A stretch of 59,282 bases of DNA from Ignavibacteria bacterium. Lineage in GTDB: Bacteria; Bacteroidota; Ignavibacteria; Tepidaquicellales; Tepidaquicellaceae. This document shows positions 1 to 8,794 of this stretch, piece by piece (position 1 is the stretch's first letter; each line of letters opens with the position of its first letter). The translations under genes were made by a program, and so were the position numbers. The stretch lies in contig JADJTX010000034.1 of assembly GCA_016710985.1 (NCBI GenBank), forward strand, positions 1 through 59,282. Reading direction: 5' to 3'. The notes under the pieces were generated by a model. It had not been told where the DNA came from. It saw only the letters and a program-made list of their open reading frames with translations, and ran no database searches.

Positions 1-927
1 CTGATATCCGTAAGCTTCCGGGTTACTGAAATTACTTCAAATACATTGCTTACAGATTTGATAAAGTAATCTATATCATAAAATACCTGCGAAGCCGGAC
101 CTCTTGATTCGACCAGCATGTTAAAGTTTTTCCTATATTCTTCATACAATTTACTATTTGACATTGTTTTCATCAGCCATGAATCTTTCCACTTATCCTT
201 CGTCTCCATCAGCTCGAGTGTATGTTTATCGTGTATTGTTATGAATAATCTCCGTCACCGGACAGTATCCTTCTAAGCTCCATCAGCCAGATTCGTAAGA
301 TCATCTATATGCGTAAATACAGACCCCGCATATATTAAATCGAAGTATTTATCTTCAAAAGGAAGATGAGGAATGACCGTATTGGTAATAAAGTTAAACG
401 GCGGTTTTAAATAGTTATTAGCCCATATTATATGCTCAGAACTGATATCAGATCCCCAGATCTCACAATTGGCTGCAAATGGTTTCAGCCATCTGATCAT
501 TCTTCCCGCACCGCACCCGAAGTCAAGAATTCTCTTTACCGAATGAATGTCATATCCCGCTGCTGAAAGTATCCCGAGCATGTTCGTGATCTGCAATCTG
601 CCGTTTAAATACTGCTGAACGTTGCTTCCCGTAGCCAAGCCATAAATCCTGCGGGGGAACGGGCAAGCCAAGCTCACATATTTCATGTGCTTCCTTTTGA
701 GAAGGAATTATGTATGAGTTTTCGTTTTCCTTATTTGGAAAATACAGAACCGGAATTTGTTGTTGAGTTTTTTCTTTTTTACTTTCTAATTCAATATAAA
801 CATTTTTTATCTTTTCCTTGACCCAGCTTTTTGAAGGTGAAATGATATACTTTTTATCATATTTTGGACTTGCTGTCCGTTGAAATGAATTTAAATTTGT
901 AATTAAATTACAGGAATGTTCTGTCAA
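1..927 (-). pseudogene. class I SAM-dependent methyltransferase, frameshifted, runs off the left edge
   Basis: The reading switches frame at least three times. The N-terminal part (927 down to about 635) ends in a LPVPPQDLWLGYG stretch, and the next frame (about 640-273) gives SNVQQYLNGR and then LDFGCGAGRMIRWL, a classic SAM-binding motif I. PHLPFEDKYFDLIYAGSVFTHIDD follows in spirit of motifs post-I to III. A third frame reads WLMELRRILSGDG, and a fourth reads ITIHDKHTLELMETKDKW to the window edge. The pieces join collinearly into one protein, so this is one gene with about three small indels. The substrate is unknown. Such enzymes are common in polysaccharide and glycan-decoration clusters, which fits the neighbourhood. 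Whether the shifts are real or assembly errors cannot be told here. Confidence 0.72.
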
Positions 928-1261
928 ATGATTTAAATCACTGCATTACGAACGCAGAATTTCCCTAATTTTGTTCTTTACTAATGTTATTAGTCAGTTA
1001 ATCAGTTTAGAATGCAAAATAGTAATAATTTAGAGTAAATAAAAAATACTTTTTAAATTTTTGTTATTATCTTAGTGCACGATGATTTTGTGGGAACACG
1101 ATAATACTGATTTTGCGGATATTCCGATATTAACAAAGTTAGTTTCATATTGATTCTTATAATCAAATAAAGCTTTTCTTTCAGAAGATCTGAGCATTTA
1201 TATTGCAAGATACCGGCCTCTTTGGGCTATACACAGGATCTTTGCGATCGCTTCGTTTGAT
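928..1261. other. gene-poor interval between divergent broken genes
   Basis: AT-rich spacer between the start of the leftward methyltransferase and the rightward membrane protein. From about 1150 to 1261 one frame reads ARYRPLWAIHRIFAIASFD without stops straight into the membrane protein. An ATG at 1082 opens a short frame (MILWEHDNTDF) that stops at about 1150. The true start of the membrane protein therefore probably lies here, behind further small indels. No RNA gene or clear terminator was seen. Confidence 0.45.
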
Positions 1262-2588
1262 ATGAATTTTACTTTATATCTGGCATACATAGGTGCGCTG
1301 GCAGTTTTCACTTCATATTTTTTATATAAATTCTGTATAACAACAGGTTTCAGTTTTCTTCAGTCCATTTTATTTAGTTTGCTTTCTCTGATTGGTAATG
1401 CTTCAGTAATATGGTTTGAACTTGCGGATTCAGAAAATATAGGTATGTTTTTGTCCCTGACACTTTTTTTTCATGGCTAAATCCGTTTATTCCGAAAGAA
1501 CATCACATTAAATAAATTTAGTTTTTGTTTTTTCCTGATTTGCATGTCAGCCTGTAAAGAAAGTTTTATTTTATTTATCCTGCAATTTTATTTCTCTACC
1601 TTGGCTGTTTTCCATGAAAAACGAAATGAGTATTCTTTATTCATTGAAAAAAATATATTCCCGGTTTCTGTGATCTGCTCTGTTTTTACCGGTTCCTTGC
1701 TAATGGTTAAAATTTTTGTTTTAGATAATGGTCCGAGGTATTCAGGAATTGATTCGGGGATAATTTCAACACAAGCGATTACAGGTTTTCTAAATACAGT
1801 TTTTTCACTTAGAATCACTTATCTGATTATTACAGGGATCATAATTTTGATTGTTCACAATCTCATAAAAAAGGAAGCTCCCGGTAAAGAAGGGAAATTT
1901 TCCTTTTTAAAAGAAAATTTTTTGAACATCACGATATTATTTTTACTTATATGCCTACCTCAGTATCTTAATTATCATAAATCGTCGTTACTAAACCGCT
2001 ACTATATCCCGTTTATTCTTGGGTTTTCCTTTTATCTCATATTTTTATATAACAGAATAGTTGCATCAGCAGACATTTCAAAATCAATCAAAATTGTTTT
2101 TACATTATTATTGGCTGTTTTAATTTTCTTTGAATTAAGGATTAATGTAATTCCCAAATTCCGGCAATATGCAGCCGATCAGAGAGTAACAAGCAAATTT
2201 TTGAATACAATAACTTCTAATGTGAGCAATGATTCAATTGTATTAATTGTCATGGAGCCGGTACAGCAGGCTGTTCCCGGAATTGCATTGCTTGTTTATC
2301 TGAGGGATGTGAAAGATTATCAGAATGTCAAATTTAGATTTTCCCGAAAAAAAGTTTCATCGAGTGTGTTCTCTGATACGGGATATTACAATGCAACATT
2401 AAAAAAGAATGGCTGAACTGTATGTAAAGCAGTCTTTTGATTCAGTTAAAAATAAAGATCAAATAAACGCAGTTGCTATTTTGTACGGAATGGAGGAAAA
2501 TTTTTTAAATGAAAACCGGGATTGGTTTAAAGAAATGAATTTCAGAAGGGAAAAGTATGGTGGATTTGTTATTTACATTAAACAATAA
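1262..2588 (+). pseudogene. polytopic membrane protein, frameshifted
   Basis: Three collinear pieces. 1262-1480 has hydrophobic segments (YLAYIGALAVFTSYFLY, then LFSLLSLIGNASVIWF). 1544-2416 carries about six more hydrophobic helices and a soluble tail (VIPKFRQYAADQRVTSKFLN, VLIVMEPVQQ). About 2414-2588 continues in another frame (AELYVKQSFDSV ... FVIYIKQ, stop TAA). The arrangement of a polytopic core with a short C-terminal soluble domain resembles GT-C type or other membrane glycan enzymes, but I see no diagnostic motif and do not name a function. Breaks lie near 1480-1544 and 2414, and the 5' end may begin upstream, near 1082-1160. Confidence 0.5.
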
Positions 2589-2613
2589 ACGCTGATATTT
2601 TCCGCCCGATCTA

Positions 2614-4242
2614 TTAAAATATTTTGAACTTTTCAACGCAATAGTCATAAATGAGATAATCAATCTCATTGAGCTCTCGGAATTTCTTTTTGAAATCATC
2701 GTTTATTTCCTCTGTCTGAAAATCCTTATCTGAAATATTAAGAACCGGAAGCTTAATTCTTCTTTTACCAATAAGGTCGGCAAACATATCAAACGAGCCC
2801 TGAAAATTTTCTACGATCCCTATAAAGTAATACCTGTCAAGTACCTCTTTATAATTGGTTTCATTACAGGGAAATAATTTTGCAAGAAAGTTTCTGTCTT
2901 TTAAAATGCTGTCTTTAAGACTGGTCCTGGAATTCTTCCCAAAAAAAGATTTTAAAAAATAGTATTTTGAAATTTTTACTGAAAGCGGATCTCTTATGAA
3001 TGTAAATATCCTGTATTTTTCTTTATCATTTAATAATTCCGGATATCTCTGATGGAGGTGAATTCCATCTTTCTGAAAGTGCGCTCTTAAGCAAACATCC
3101 GAATGAAATATTTCCGTATTATATTTTTTCAACACGTAATTATTCAGATCTTCGTCAAGTATATTATCATCTATCGTTTTAAACCAAAGATCAAGCGCAT
3201 TGAACAACGACGTCCCGCCGCATTTCATAAGGTGATGAAAAACGTAAACCGGATACCGGCTTAAATTATTTGAATGTTTTGTCAATGAAACCGCCGGGAG
3301 ATATTGTTCTTTTTTGAAAAGTAAATTATAGAATGTTTCTTTTAAACTCGATTTAGACAGATCCGGGTTTTTCACCGGAACTTCTACACAGGACAATTCC
3401 TCATCGGCAAGAATATCAACTCTTTTGATATGCTTTCCTGATCTCATAATATTGCTCTTCAATAAGTATGAAAGCAATGGCGGAAAATGAACCGCATTAT
3501 TATGAATAATTATTTTAAAGCTTATAAGTGATGATCCGTCCGGCTTGAGCAGATTATTTATATGCCTCTTTAAAGCCTGATGTTCAGGTTGTAAGTTTCT
3601 CTGAATATCATCATGAACAGAAAAAATAAAATCGAAATAATCATTATAATTTTTTGCTTCATCCTCATCACTGTTTTCATCCGGGTTTATGCTCTTAATA
3701 CTTTTACTGTAATCAGGATACAGGTCGGGAATGTTTTTCATTTCAGACTGAAATAATGAATACTCTTCCTTTAGTTTGCCGGACAGCGGTTCCGGAAGTT
3801 TACCAATGCATAATAAAGAACTTCCCTTTTCAAAATTATTTTTTATAAATCCATAAATGATAAGTAAACGCAGATGCTCCGTGGTTAATTTATCGGGGGA
3901 TTTAATGTTAAACATTTCAGAAGCAAGCTGACTGTCTGCAAACAGCGCTTTGTGTGATTTTTTCGGAAAGGCAAAATTATCAAAATTGTTTTGTGATATA
4001 TCAATGTTATTTTTGAATATGAGATTGTTACAGTACGCCCTTCCGAACTCATTGTAAGTTTTACCTGTAAATTCCTTCCAGTCTTTATTGTAAACCTTTT
4101 CACCGAGATAAAATAAATCAGGATCTTTTGCAATTACGGAGAACGGCGTCAGAGTGCTGATCAGATTTTTTTGTTTTGCGAAATAGTTAAATATACTTTC
4201 ATACCATAAAGAATCTTTTGAAAAATATTTGTAAAGCTGCAA
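2614..4242 (-). CDS. methyltransferase-like/PAPS-dependent sulfotransferase fusion (main part)
   Basis: The C-terminal third is a sulfotransferase domain. VFHHLMKCGGTSL around K340 is the 5'-phosphosulfate-binding loop, and FTFIRDPLSVKISKYY around R417 is the 3'-phosphate motif. YYFIGIVENFQGSFDMF follows, as in Sulfotransfer_2-type enzymes, which move sulfate from PAPS to a glycan or other acceptor. The first about 270 residues look like a degenerate Rossmann methyltransferase: LTTEHLRLLIIYGF, SLLCIG, then YFDFIFSVHDD and LLKPDGSSLISF. The TTG at 4242 is only the first start-like codon after a frame break. The gene continues upstream to about 4790, giving an original length near 725 aa. It faces cysC-cysD-cysN, which would supply its PAPS. 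The acceptor is unknown. Confidence 0.8.
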   Translation of the reverse strand: MQLYKYFSKDSLWYESIFNYFAKQKNLISTLTPFSVIAKDPDLFYLGEKVYNKDWKEFTGKTYNEFGRAYCNNLIFKNNIDISQNNFDNFAFPKKSHKALFADSQLASEMFNIKSPDKLTTEHLRLLIIYGFIKNNFEKGSSLLCIGKLPEPLSGKLKEEYSLFQSEMKNIPDLYPDYSKSIKSINPDENSDEDEAKNYNDYFDFIFSVHDDIQRNLQPEHQALKRHINNLLKPDGSSLISFKIIIHNNAVHFPPLLSYLLKSNIMRSGKHIKRVDILADEELSCVEVPVKNPDLSKSSLKETFYNLLFKKEQYLPAVSLTKHSNNLSRYPVYVFHHLMKCGGTSLFNALDLWFKTIDDNILDEDLNNYVLKKYNTEIFHSDVCLRAHFQKDGIHLHQRYPELLNDKEKYRIFTFIRDPLSVKISKYYFLKSFFGKNSRTSLKDSILKDRNFLAKLFPCNETNYKEVLDRYYFIGIVENFQGSFDMFADLIGKRRIKLPVLNISDKDFQTEEINDDFKKKFRELNEIDYLIYDYCVEKFKIF

Positions 4243-4790
4243 ATCAATACTGCGCCTGTTTTCATCAGATACTTTAGATTTGCATAAACAATCTTATTAG
4301 TTTCAGGATCTGTTTCTTCAGTAAATTTTGAAGAAGGCAGGAAAATAAGATCGAATTTAGAATTAATTCTATTCAGCTCATATTTTGTGTATAATACAAA
4401 GTCATCCGGACTTATCTCATTTTGACTTTTACACAATTCAGTAAATCCCAGCATGCATACATTATGATCATTCTTCAGTTTTTTAAAAGAAGCAAGTTTT
4501 TTTATCCCTATATGAAGTACATTTAAATCTTTTTTATTTTTAAGATATGAATATAAAAGCAGATCCTGATAAGTAGTAAGGTCAGCATCAGCTTCCGGAT
4601 CGATGATCTTTCCGTAGAGTTTAAGGTCGGACTTCAGATCCGAGAAGGTCTTGAAATGTGATTTCTTTGAATAGTTAAAGTGTAGGAGAAAATCCTTGCT
4701 GAACAGGTCTTTCCTGCTGAATAAATTAAAGGGTAATTTGATCAGTGATTGTTTAAAATTGTTTGAATTTTGATGAAAATAGTAAAACGA
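4243..4790 (-). pseudogene. 5' part of the same fusion gene: first methyltransferase-like domain
   Basis: One open frame runs from the edge of the heptamer array (about 4790) down to 4161. It includes LTTYQDLLLYSYL and LNVLHIG (motif I-like), MLGFTELCKS, then FDLIFLPSS and YLMKTGAVLI. At about 4235-4250 it hands over by one base to the frame of the sulfotransferase part (DLQLYKYF). The TT...LLLYSYL...VLHIG pattern repeats in the next domain, so the protein had two tandem methyltransferase-like domains. I found no ATG, GTG or TTG upstream of M at 4454 in this frame. The frame opens directly into the repeat array, so the true N-terminus is either lost to the repeat or hidden by another indel. 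Confidence 0.6.
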
Positions 4791-4924
4791 GTTAAAAGTT
4801 AAAAGTTAAAAGTTAAAAGTTAAAAGTTAAAAGTTAAAAGTTAAAAGTTAAAATTAAAAGTTAAAGTTGAAAGTTAAAGTGTTAAAAGTTGAAAGTTAAA
4901 AGTTGAAAGTTGAAAGTTGAAAGT
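4791..4924. repeat. heptamer tandem array (AAAAGTT/AAAGTTG)
   Basis: About 18 head-to-tail copies of a 7-bp unit, GTTAAAA drifting to GTTGAAA. The array abuts the 5' end of the leftward sulfotransferase gene. A second array of the same unit in the opposite orientation lies at 5517-5574. Confidence 0.9.
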
Positions 4925-5100
4925 CCGTCCAAGAGTTTATCCTATAGCAAACCCCGAAGGGGTGACATAATTATAGAAAAAGGAAAAAAAATAATAAAAT
5001 CCCGAAGGGATGACATTATTTCACCCCTTCGGGGTTTGTCTGTGTTATTGTTTAGATGCTATAATAATTACATACCTTCGGGATTACCACTGAGATAGTA
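4925..5100. repeat. cluster of CCCGAAGGG palindromes
   Basis: Contains AACCCCGAAGGGGTGACATA, then CCCGAAGGGATGACATTA, then CACCCCTTCGGGGTT in opposite orientation, and CCTTCGGGATTACC near 5080. These are small palindromes with a shared TGACATAATTATA-type flank. An open frame of 62 codons crosses them, but it only translates the repeats. The same family recurs at about 55370 and about 56467-56535. Confidence 0.8.
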
Positions 5101-5300
5101 TAAAAATTTAAAATAAATTTAATTTAGAGTTATTGAAACAATAATCTAAATTCATTTTATTCCGGACAGCATTGGTAAAGGATCCTTTTAACGTTTAACG
5201 TTTACCTTTTAACCACATCTGTCCAAAACGTTTTTTTGAATCTCACTACTTACTATTTTATTGAACAACTAATCTTGAATATATAAATGAAATTTGAACT

Positions 5301-5434
5301 AACCCCCCCCGAGACTGTCTCAAAACATCTTTCTCAACGACCAAGGCAAAGACCTAAGAAATGTGTTGAGATCTTTGTGCCTTTGTGTTGGGTTTTATTT
5401 TTTTAGTTTTGAGACATGGGGAGGGGTGGGGTTG
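5301..5434. repeat. inverted-repeat element with TGTCTCAAAAC ends
   Basis: TGTCTCAAAAC at 5316-5326 pairs with GTTTTGAGACA at 5406-5416. Outside these lie a C8 run (5303-5310) and a GGGGAGGGGTGGGG run. The interior (ATCTTTGTGCCTTTGTG) codes for nothing. The same arm sequence bounds the element at 12501-12618 and appears singly near 39043, so this is a small dispersed non-autonomous family. Confidence 0.7.
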
Positions 5435-5516
5435 GAATGGCATCGAAGAATTATTGTTTAATATTTGTTTTATTTGGAGCATTTTTATTGTTTTGGATTT
5501 ATTTTGGACACTACTG

Positions 5517-5574
5517 CTTTTAACTTTTAACTTTCAACTTTTAACTTTCAACTTTCAACTTTTTTAACTTTCAA
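5517..5574. repeat. heptamer array, inverted relative to 4791-4924
   Basis: Copies of CTTTTAA/CTTTCAA with a 7-bp period, the reverse complement of the array at 4791-4924. The two arrays bracket the 600-bp palindrome-rich gap between the two divergent sulfation genes. Confidence 0.85.
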
Positions 5575-5627
5575 TTAATAGCTTTATTTTACAGAAATCA
5601 AAAAAATACAAGCAGAAATTTACAGGT

Positions 5628-5652
5628 CCTTTTCTGAAAGGCTTTTTTTATT
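5628..5652 (+). terminator. small stem followed by T run just before cysC
   Basis: CCTTT-TCTG-AAAGG followed by CTTTTTTTATTA, ending immediately before the cysC ATG at 5654. It has the form of a weak intrinsic terminator, but its position touching the start codon means it could equally act on translation of cysC. The stem is only 5 bp. Confidence 0.3.
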
Positions 5653-5653
5653 A

Positions 5654-6256
5654 ATGACCGGAAACAATATTATTCCCCACAGTCACACAATTAGCAAAAT
5701 TGACAGAAACAATTTAACAGGAAACAGTTCATTGGTAATTTGGTTTACCGGGCTGTCAGGCTCGGGAAAATCTACACTGGCTGATAATCTTGAAAAGAAA
5801 TTATTTGCCAATGGAATTTTAAGCTACATACTTGATGGTGATAATATAAGATCCGGATTAAATAAAGACCTGGACTTTTCAGATTCAGGAAGAAAAGAAA
5901 ACATAAGAAGAATTGGTGAAGTTGCTAAATTACTTTGTGATGCGGGGGTTGTTGTACTGACGGCATTTATTTCACCTTTCAGGCAGGACAGGAAAGATGT
6001 CAGAGATATGCTTGGTAACGGAGAATTCATTGAGATCTATGTGAAATGTGATCTGAGCGAATGTGAAAAAAGGGATGTAAAAGGCTTGTATTCAAAAGCC
6101 CGGACGGGGGAAATAAAGGATTTTACAGGAATAAGTTCACCTTATGAAGAGCCGCAGAATCCTGAGTTCACAGTCGATACCAAGAAATTAACAATAGAAG
6201 AAAGCATAAACGAAATATATAATTATTTAGAACCTAAAATCAGAATTAAGGCATAA
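5654..6256 (+). CDS. cysC: adenylylsulfate (APS) kinase CysC
   Basis: Phosphorylates adenylylsulfate to PAPS with ATP in the cytoplasm. It is 200 aa, the usual size for a single-domain enzyme. The Walker A loop GLSGSGKST lies at residues 33-41 (K39). It is followed by LDGDNIRSGLNKDLDFS (the APS-binding DGDN.R region), NIRRIGEVAKLLCDAG, TAFISPFRQDR, and the C-terminal GLYSKARTGEIKDFTGISSPYE block typical of the family. The ATG start fits family N-termini. The stop TAA touches the first codon of cysD, so the two are translationally linked. No PAPS reductase gene is visible nearby, which suggests that the PAPS made here feeds sulfotransfer (the gene at 2614-4790) rather than cysteine synthesis. 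Confidence 0.95.
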   Translation: MTGNNIIPHSHTISKIDRNNLTGNSSLVIWFTGLSGSGKSTLADNLEKKLFANGILSYILDGDNIRSGLNKDLDFSDSGRKENIRRIGEVAKLLCDAGVVVLTAFISPFRQDRKDVRDMLGNGEFIEIYVKCDLSECEKRDVKGLYSKARTGEIKDFTGISSPYEEPQNPEFTVDTKKLTIEESINEIYNYLEPKIRIKA

Positions 6257-7186
6257 TTGGAAAACTATAATTTAAATTATTTAAAAGAGTTAGAATCGGA
6301 GTCTATATACATAATTCGTGAAGTTGCCGCTCAGTTCGAAAGACCTGCACTGCTTTTTTCCGGAGGCAAGGATTCGATCATACTCACTCATTTAGCAAGA
6401 AAATCATTTTATCCTTCAAAGATACCATTTCCATTAATACACATAGATACCGGACACAATTTTCCCGAGACACTTGATTACAGAGACAAAATGGTAGAAA
6501 GTATTGGTGCAAACCTCATAGTAGGGCATGTACAGGATTCAATAGATAAAGGCAGGGTTAAAGAAGAAACAGGATTCAATGCAAGCAGGAATATGCTTCA
6601 GACGGTTACTTTGCTCGATACTCTTGAAGAGTTCAAAATTGATGCAGCCATGGGCGGAGCGAGAAGGGATGAAGAAAAGGCAAGAGCAAAGGAAAGATTT
6701 TTCTCGCACAGAGATGAGTTCGGTCAGTGGGATCCGAAAAATCAAAGACCGGAATTATGGAATATATTCAACGGGAAGAAGAATCCGGGCGAGCATTTCA
6801 GGATATTTCCGATAAGCAACTGGACTGAGATGGATGTATGGCAGTATCTTCACATGGAAAAAATTGAAATGCCTGTAATATATTTTACGCATAAAAGACT
6901 TTGCATAAAGAGGAACGGAACCATACTCGCTCACTCTGAACATCTTAATTTACGCGAATCGGAAAACCCGGAATTACTGCAGATTAGATTCCGAACAATT
7001 GGAGACATGACCTGCACCGGAGCAGTGATGTCCGAAGCAAATTCACTCGAAGATATCATCACCGAGATTTCCATCTCCAGACAGACAGAAAGAGGCACAC
7101 GAGCTGATGATAAGAGATCTGATTCTGCAATGGAAGACAGAAAACGGGAAGGATATTTTGATTTGGAATTTGGATTTGGGATTTAA
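6257..7186 (+). CDS. cysD: sulfate adenylyltransferase subunit 2 CysD
   Basis: Catalytic, ATP pyrophosphatase-type subunit of ATP sulfurylase, which makes adenylylsulfate from sulfate and ATP with the GTPase partner CysN. The PP-loop FSGGKDS lies near residue 35, followed by IDTGHNFPETLDYRD, MGGARRDEEKARAKER, WDPKNQRPELWNIFNG, FPISNWTEMDVWQYL and the C-terminal RKREGYFD, all in family order. At 309 aa it is the normal length. It starts at a TTG directly after the cysC stop. The next residues (ENYNLNYLKELESESIYIIREVAA) match the family N-terminus, so TTG is a credible start. It forms an operon with cysC and probably with cysN 120 bp downstream. Confidence 0.95.
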   Translation: MENYNLNYLKELESESIYIIREVAAQFERPALLFSGGKDSIILTHLARKSFYPSKIPFPLIHIDTGHNFPETLDYRDKMVESIGANLIVGHVQDSIDKGRVKEETGFNASRNMLQTVTLLDTLEEFKIDAAMGGARRDEEKARAKERFFSHRDEFGQWDPKNQRPELWNIFNGKKNPGEHFRIFPISNWTEMDVWQYLHMEKIEMPVIYFTHKRLCIKRNGTILAHSEHLNLRESENPELLQIRFRTIGDMTCTGAVMSEANSLEDIITEISISRQTERGTRADDKRSDSAMEDRKREGYFDLEFGFGI

Positions 7187-7300
7187 TGATTTTAGATTTT
7201 AGATTTTAGATTTTAGATTTTCAAATTATTGACTATTGATATTTACGATTAACGATTAACCATTAATTAACCAATTAACCAATTAACCAATTAACCAATT
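7187..7300. repeat. two short tandem arrays between cysD and cysN
   Basis: GATTTTA repeated about five times (7-bp period, from 7188), then AATTAACC repeated about four times (8-bp period, about 7265-7298). They fill the 120 bp between two genes of one operon. No stem-loop terminator is present. Confidence 0.85.
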
Positions 7301-7306
7301 GACAGA

Positions 7307-8566
7307 GTGATAGAATATAAATCAAACGAGCTCCTACGATTCACAACTGCAGGAAGTGTAGATGACGGGAAGAGCACACTGATAGGGAGACTGCTTTTTG
7401 ATTCCAAGTCAATATTCGAGGATCAGCTTGAGGCGGTTCAAAAAACGAGTGACTTCAGAGGTCTGGATTATCTTGATCTGTCTTTATTTACAGACGGACT
7501 GAGGGCAGAACGGGAACAGAGCATAACCATTGATGTTGCATACAGATATTTTTCCACTCCTAAAAGAAAATTCATCATAGCCGATACACCCGGACACATT
7601 CAATATACAAGGAATATGGTGACAGGTGCATCAACTGCAAATCTTGCAATAATACTTGCAGATGCAAGAAATGGGATAGTTGAGCAGACCTGCAGGCATT
7701 CTCTGATTGCATCGCTTTTAAAGATAAACCATATTGTGTTGTGTGTTAACAAACTGGATCTGGTTGACTATAGTCAGGAAATATATGAAAGGATCGTTGA
7801 TCAGTACAAAGTATTTGCATCCAAGCTTGAAGTAAAGGACATAAGCTTTATTCCTATAAGCGCTTTGATGGGAGATAACGTTGTTGACCGTTCTGATAAA
7901 ATGGACTGGTACGAAGGACCCACTTTATTATATCATCTTGAGAATGTTCACATAGCCAGCGATAGTAATCATATCGACTGCAGGTTTCCTGTACAATATG
8001 TAATAAGACCGCAATCCGATTTAAATCATGATTACAGAGGTTACGCCGGAAGAATTGCAGGAGGAGTGTACAAACCGGGAGATGAGGTTACTATTCTGCC
8101 GTCAGGATTTACTTCCAGGATAAAATCAATTGATACATTTGACGGACCGGTTGAGGAAGCATTTGCGCCAATGTCGGTTACCATAACATTAGAAGATGAC
8201 ATTGATATAAGCAGAGGCGATATGATAGTGCGAACACACAATCAGCCTGAAACAGGTCAGGACATAGAAATAATTTTATGCTGGTTAAATAATAAACAGT
8301 ATAATCCAAGAGCAAAGTACTTATTAATGCATACTACAAAAGATGCAAAAGCGATAATAAAAGAAATAAATTACAAGATTGACATAAATACATTACACCG
8401 AATAGAAGACGATAAAATACTGAATATGAATGACATAGCGAGAGTAAAATTGCGAACCACACAGCCATTGTTTTATGACAGCTACAGCCGGAACAGAAAT
8501 ACCGGGAGCCTGATACTTATTGATGAAGGGACTAAGGAGACGGTAGCTGCAGGTATGATCATATAA
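7307..8566 (+). CDS. cysN: sulfate adenylyltransferase subunit 1 CysN (GTPase)
   Basis: Translation-factor-type GTPase whose GTP hydrolysis drives APS synthesis by CysD. G1 is AGSVDDGKSTLIGRLLFD (near residues 15-32). The EREQSITIDVAYRYF switch, G3 DTPGHIQYTRNMVTGAS, G4 NKLD and the SALMGDNV region follow, then the two beta-barrel domains (FPVQYVIRP, GYAGRIAGGVYKPGDEV, GDMIV). At 419 aa it is a stand-alone CysN with no fused CysC domain, consistent with the separate cysC two genes upstream. The start is GTG (GTG ATA GAA TAT), chosen because the N-terminus then matches the family and nothing upstream is open. Confidence 0.94.
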   Translation: MIEYKSNELLRFTTAGSVDDGKSTLIGRLLFDSKSIFEDQLEAVQKTSDFRGLDYLDLSLFTDGLRAEREQSITIDVAYRYFSTPKRKFIIADTPGHIQYTRNMVTGASTANLAIILADARNGIVEQTCRHSLIASLLKINHIVLCVNKLDLVDYSQEIYERIVDQYKVFASKLEVKDISFIPISALMGDNVVDRSDKMDWYEGPTLLYHLENVHIASDSNHIDCRFPVQYVIRPQSDLNHDYRGYAGRIAGGVYKPGDEVTILPSGFTSRIKSIDTFDGPVEEAFAPMSVTITLEDDIDISRGDMIVRTHNQPETGQDIEIILCWLNNKQYNPRAKYLLMHTTKDAKAIIKEINYKIDINTLHRIEDDKILNMNDIARVKLRTTQPLFYDSYSRNRNTGSLILIDEGTKETVAAGMII

Positions 8567-8612
8567 ATTACAAATTACAAATTACAAATTAGTGACATCT
8601 GAAAGCCCATAT

Positions 8613-8728
8613 TGTCATCCCCGTATGATTTTAGCGGGGATCCAATCACTAAGCCTGGAATTTAATATAACACTTTGTTGATTGGATGACCCAGAGGTAC
8701 CCCCCGCCAAAAGCACGCGGGAATGACA
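8613..8728. repeat. palindromic element TGTCATCCCCG...CGGGAATGACA
   Basis: The left arm (TGTCATCCCCG, loop, CGGGGATCCAATCA) and right arm (TGATTGGAT ... CCCCGCC, loop, CGCGGGAATGACA) are inverted copies around about 40 bp of spacer. It is an empty copy of the family that holds a GIY-YIG remnant at 12099-12634 and has another empty copy at 56775-56876. It is followed by ACAAACATTTG, as at 12634. An ATTACAA heptamer run (8568-8592) lies just upstream. Confidence 0.85.
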
Positions 8729-8794
8729 AACATTTGTGATACCGAAATTATCGACTGTAAATCATATGAAACTATTTAAACTCATATCACAGAA

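Noticed and set aside
1588..1818. 76-codon minus-strand frame in the membrane protein
   Set aside because: The plus-strand reading has consistent membrane helices across the region, and the minus frame has no features.
4791..4924. Possible CRISPR array
   Set aside because: The units are 7 bp with no spacers. This is a simple tandem repeat, and no cas genes are present.
4910..5098. 62-codon open frame (PRRGDIIIE, SRRDDIISPLRG)
   Set aside because: It only translates the CCCGAAGGG palindromes and has no independent support.
5385..5567. 60-codon frame in the gap before cysC
   Set aside because: It overlaps the TGTCTCAAAAC inverted repeat and the heptamer array. The apparent hydrophobic peptide comes from T-rich repeats.
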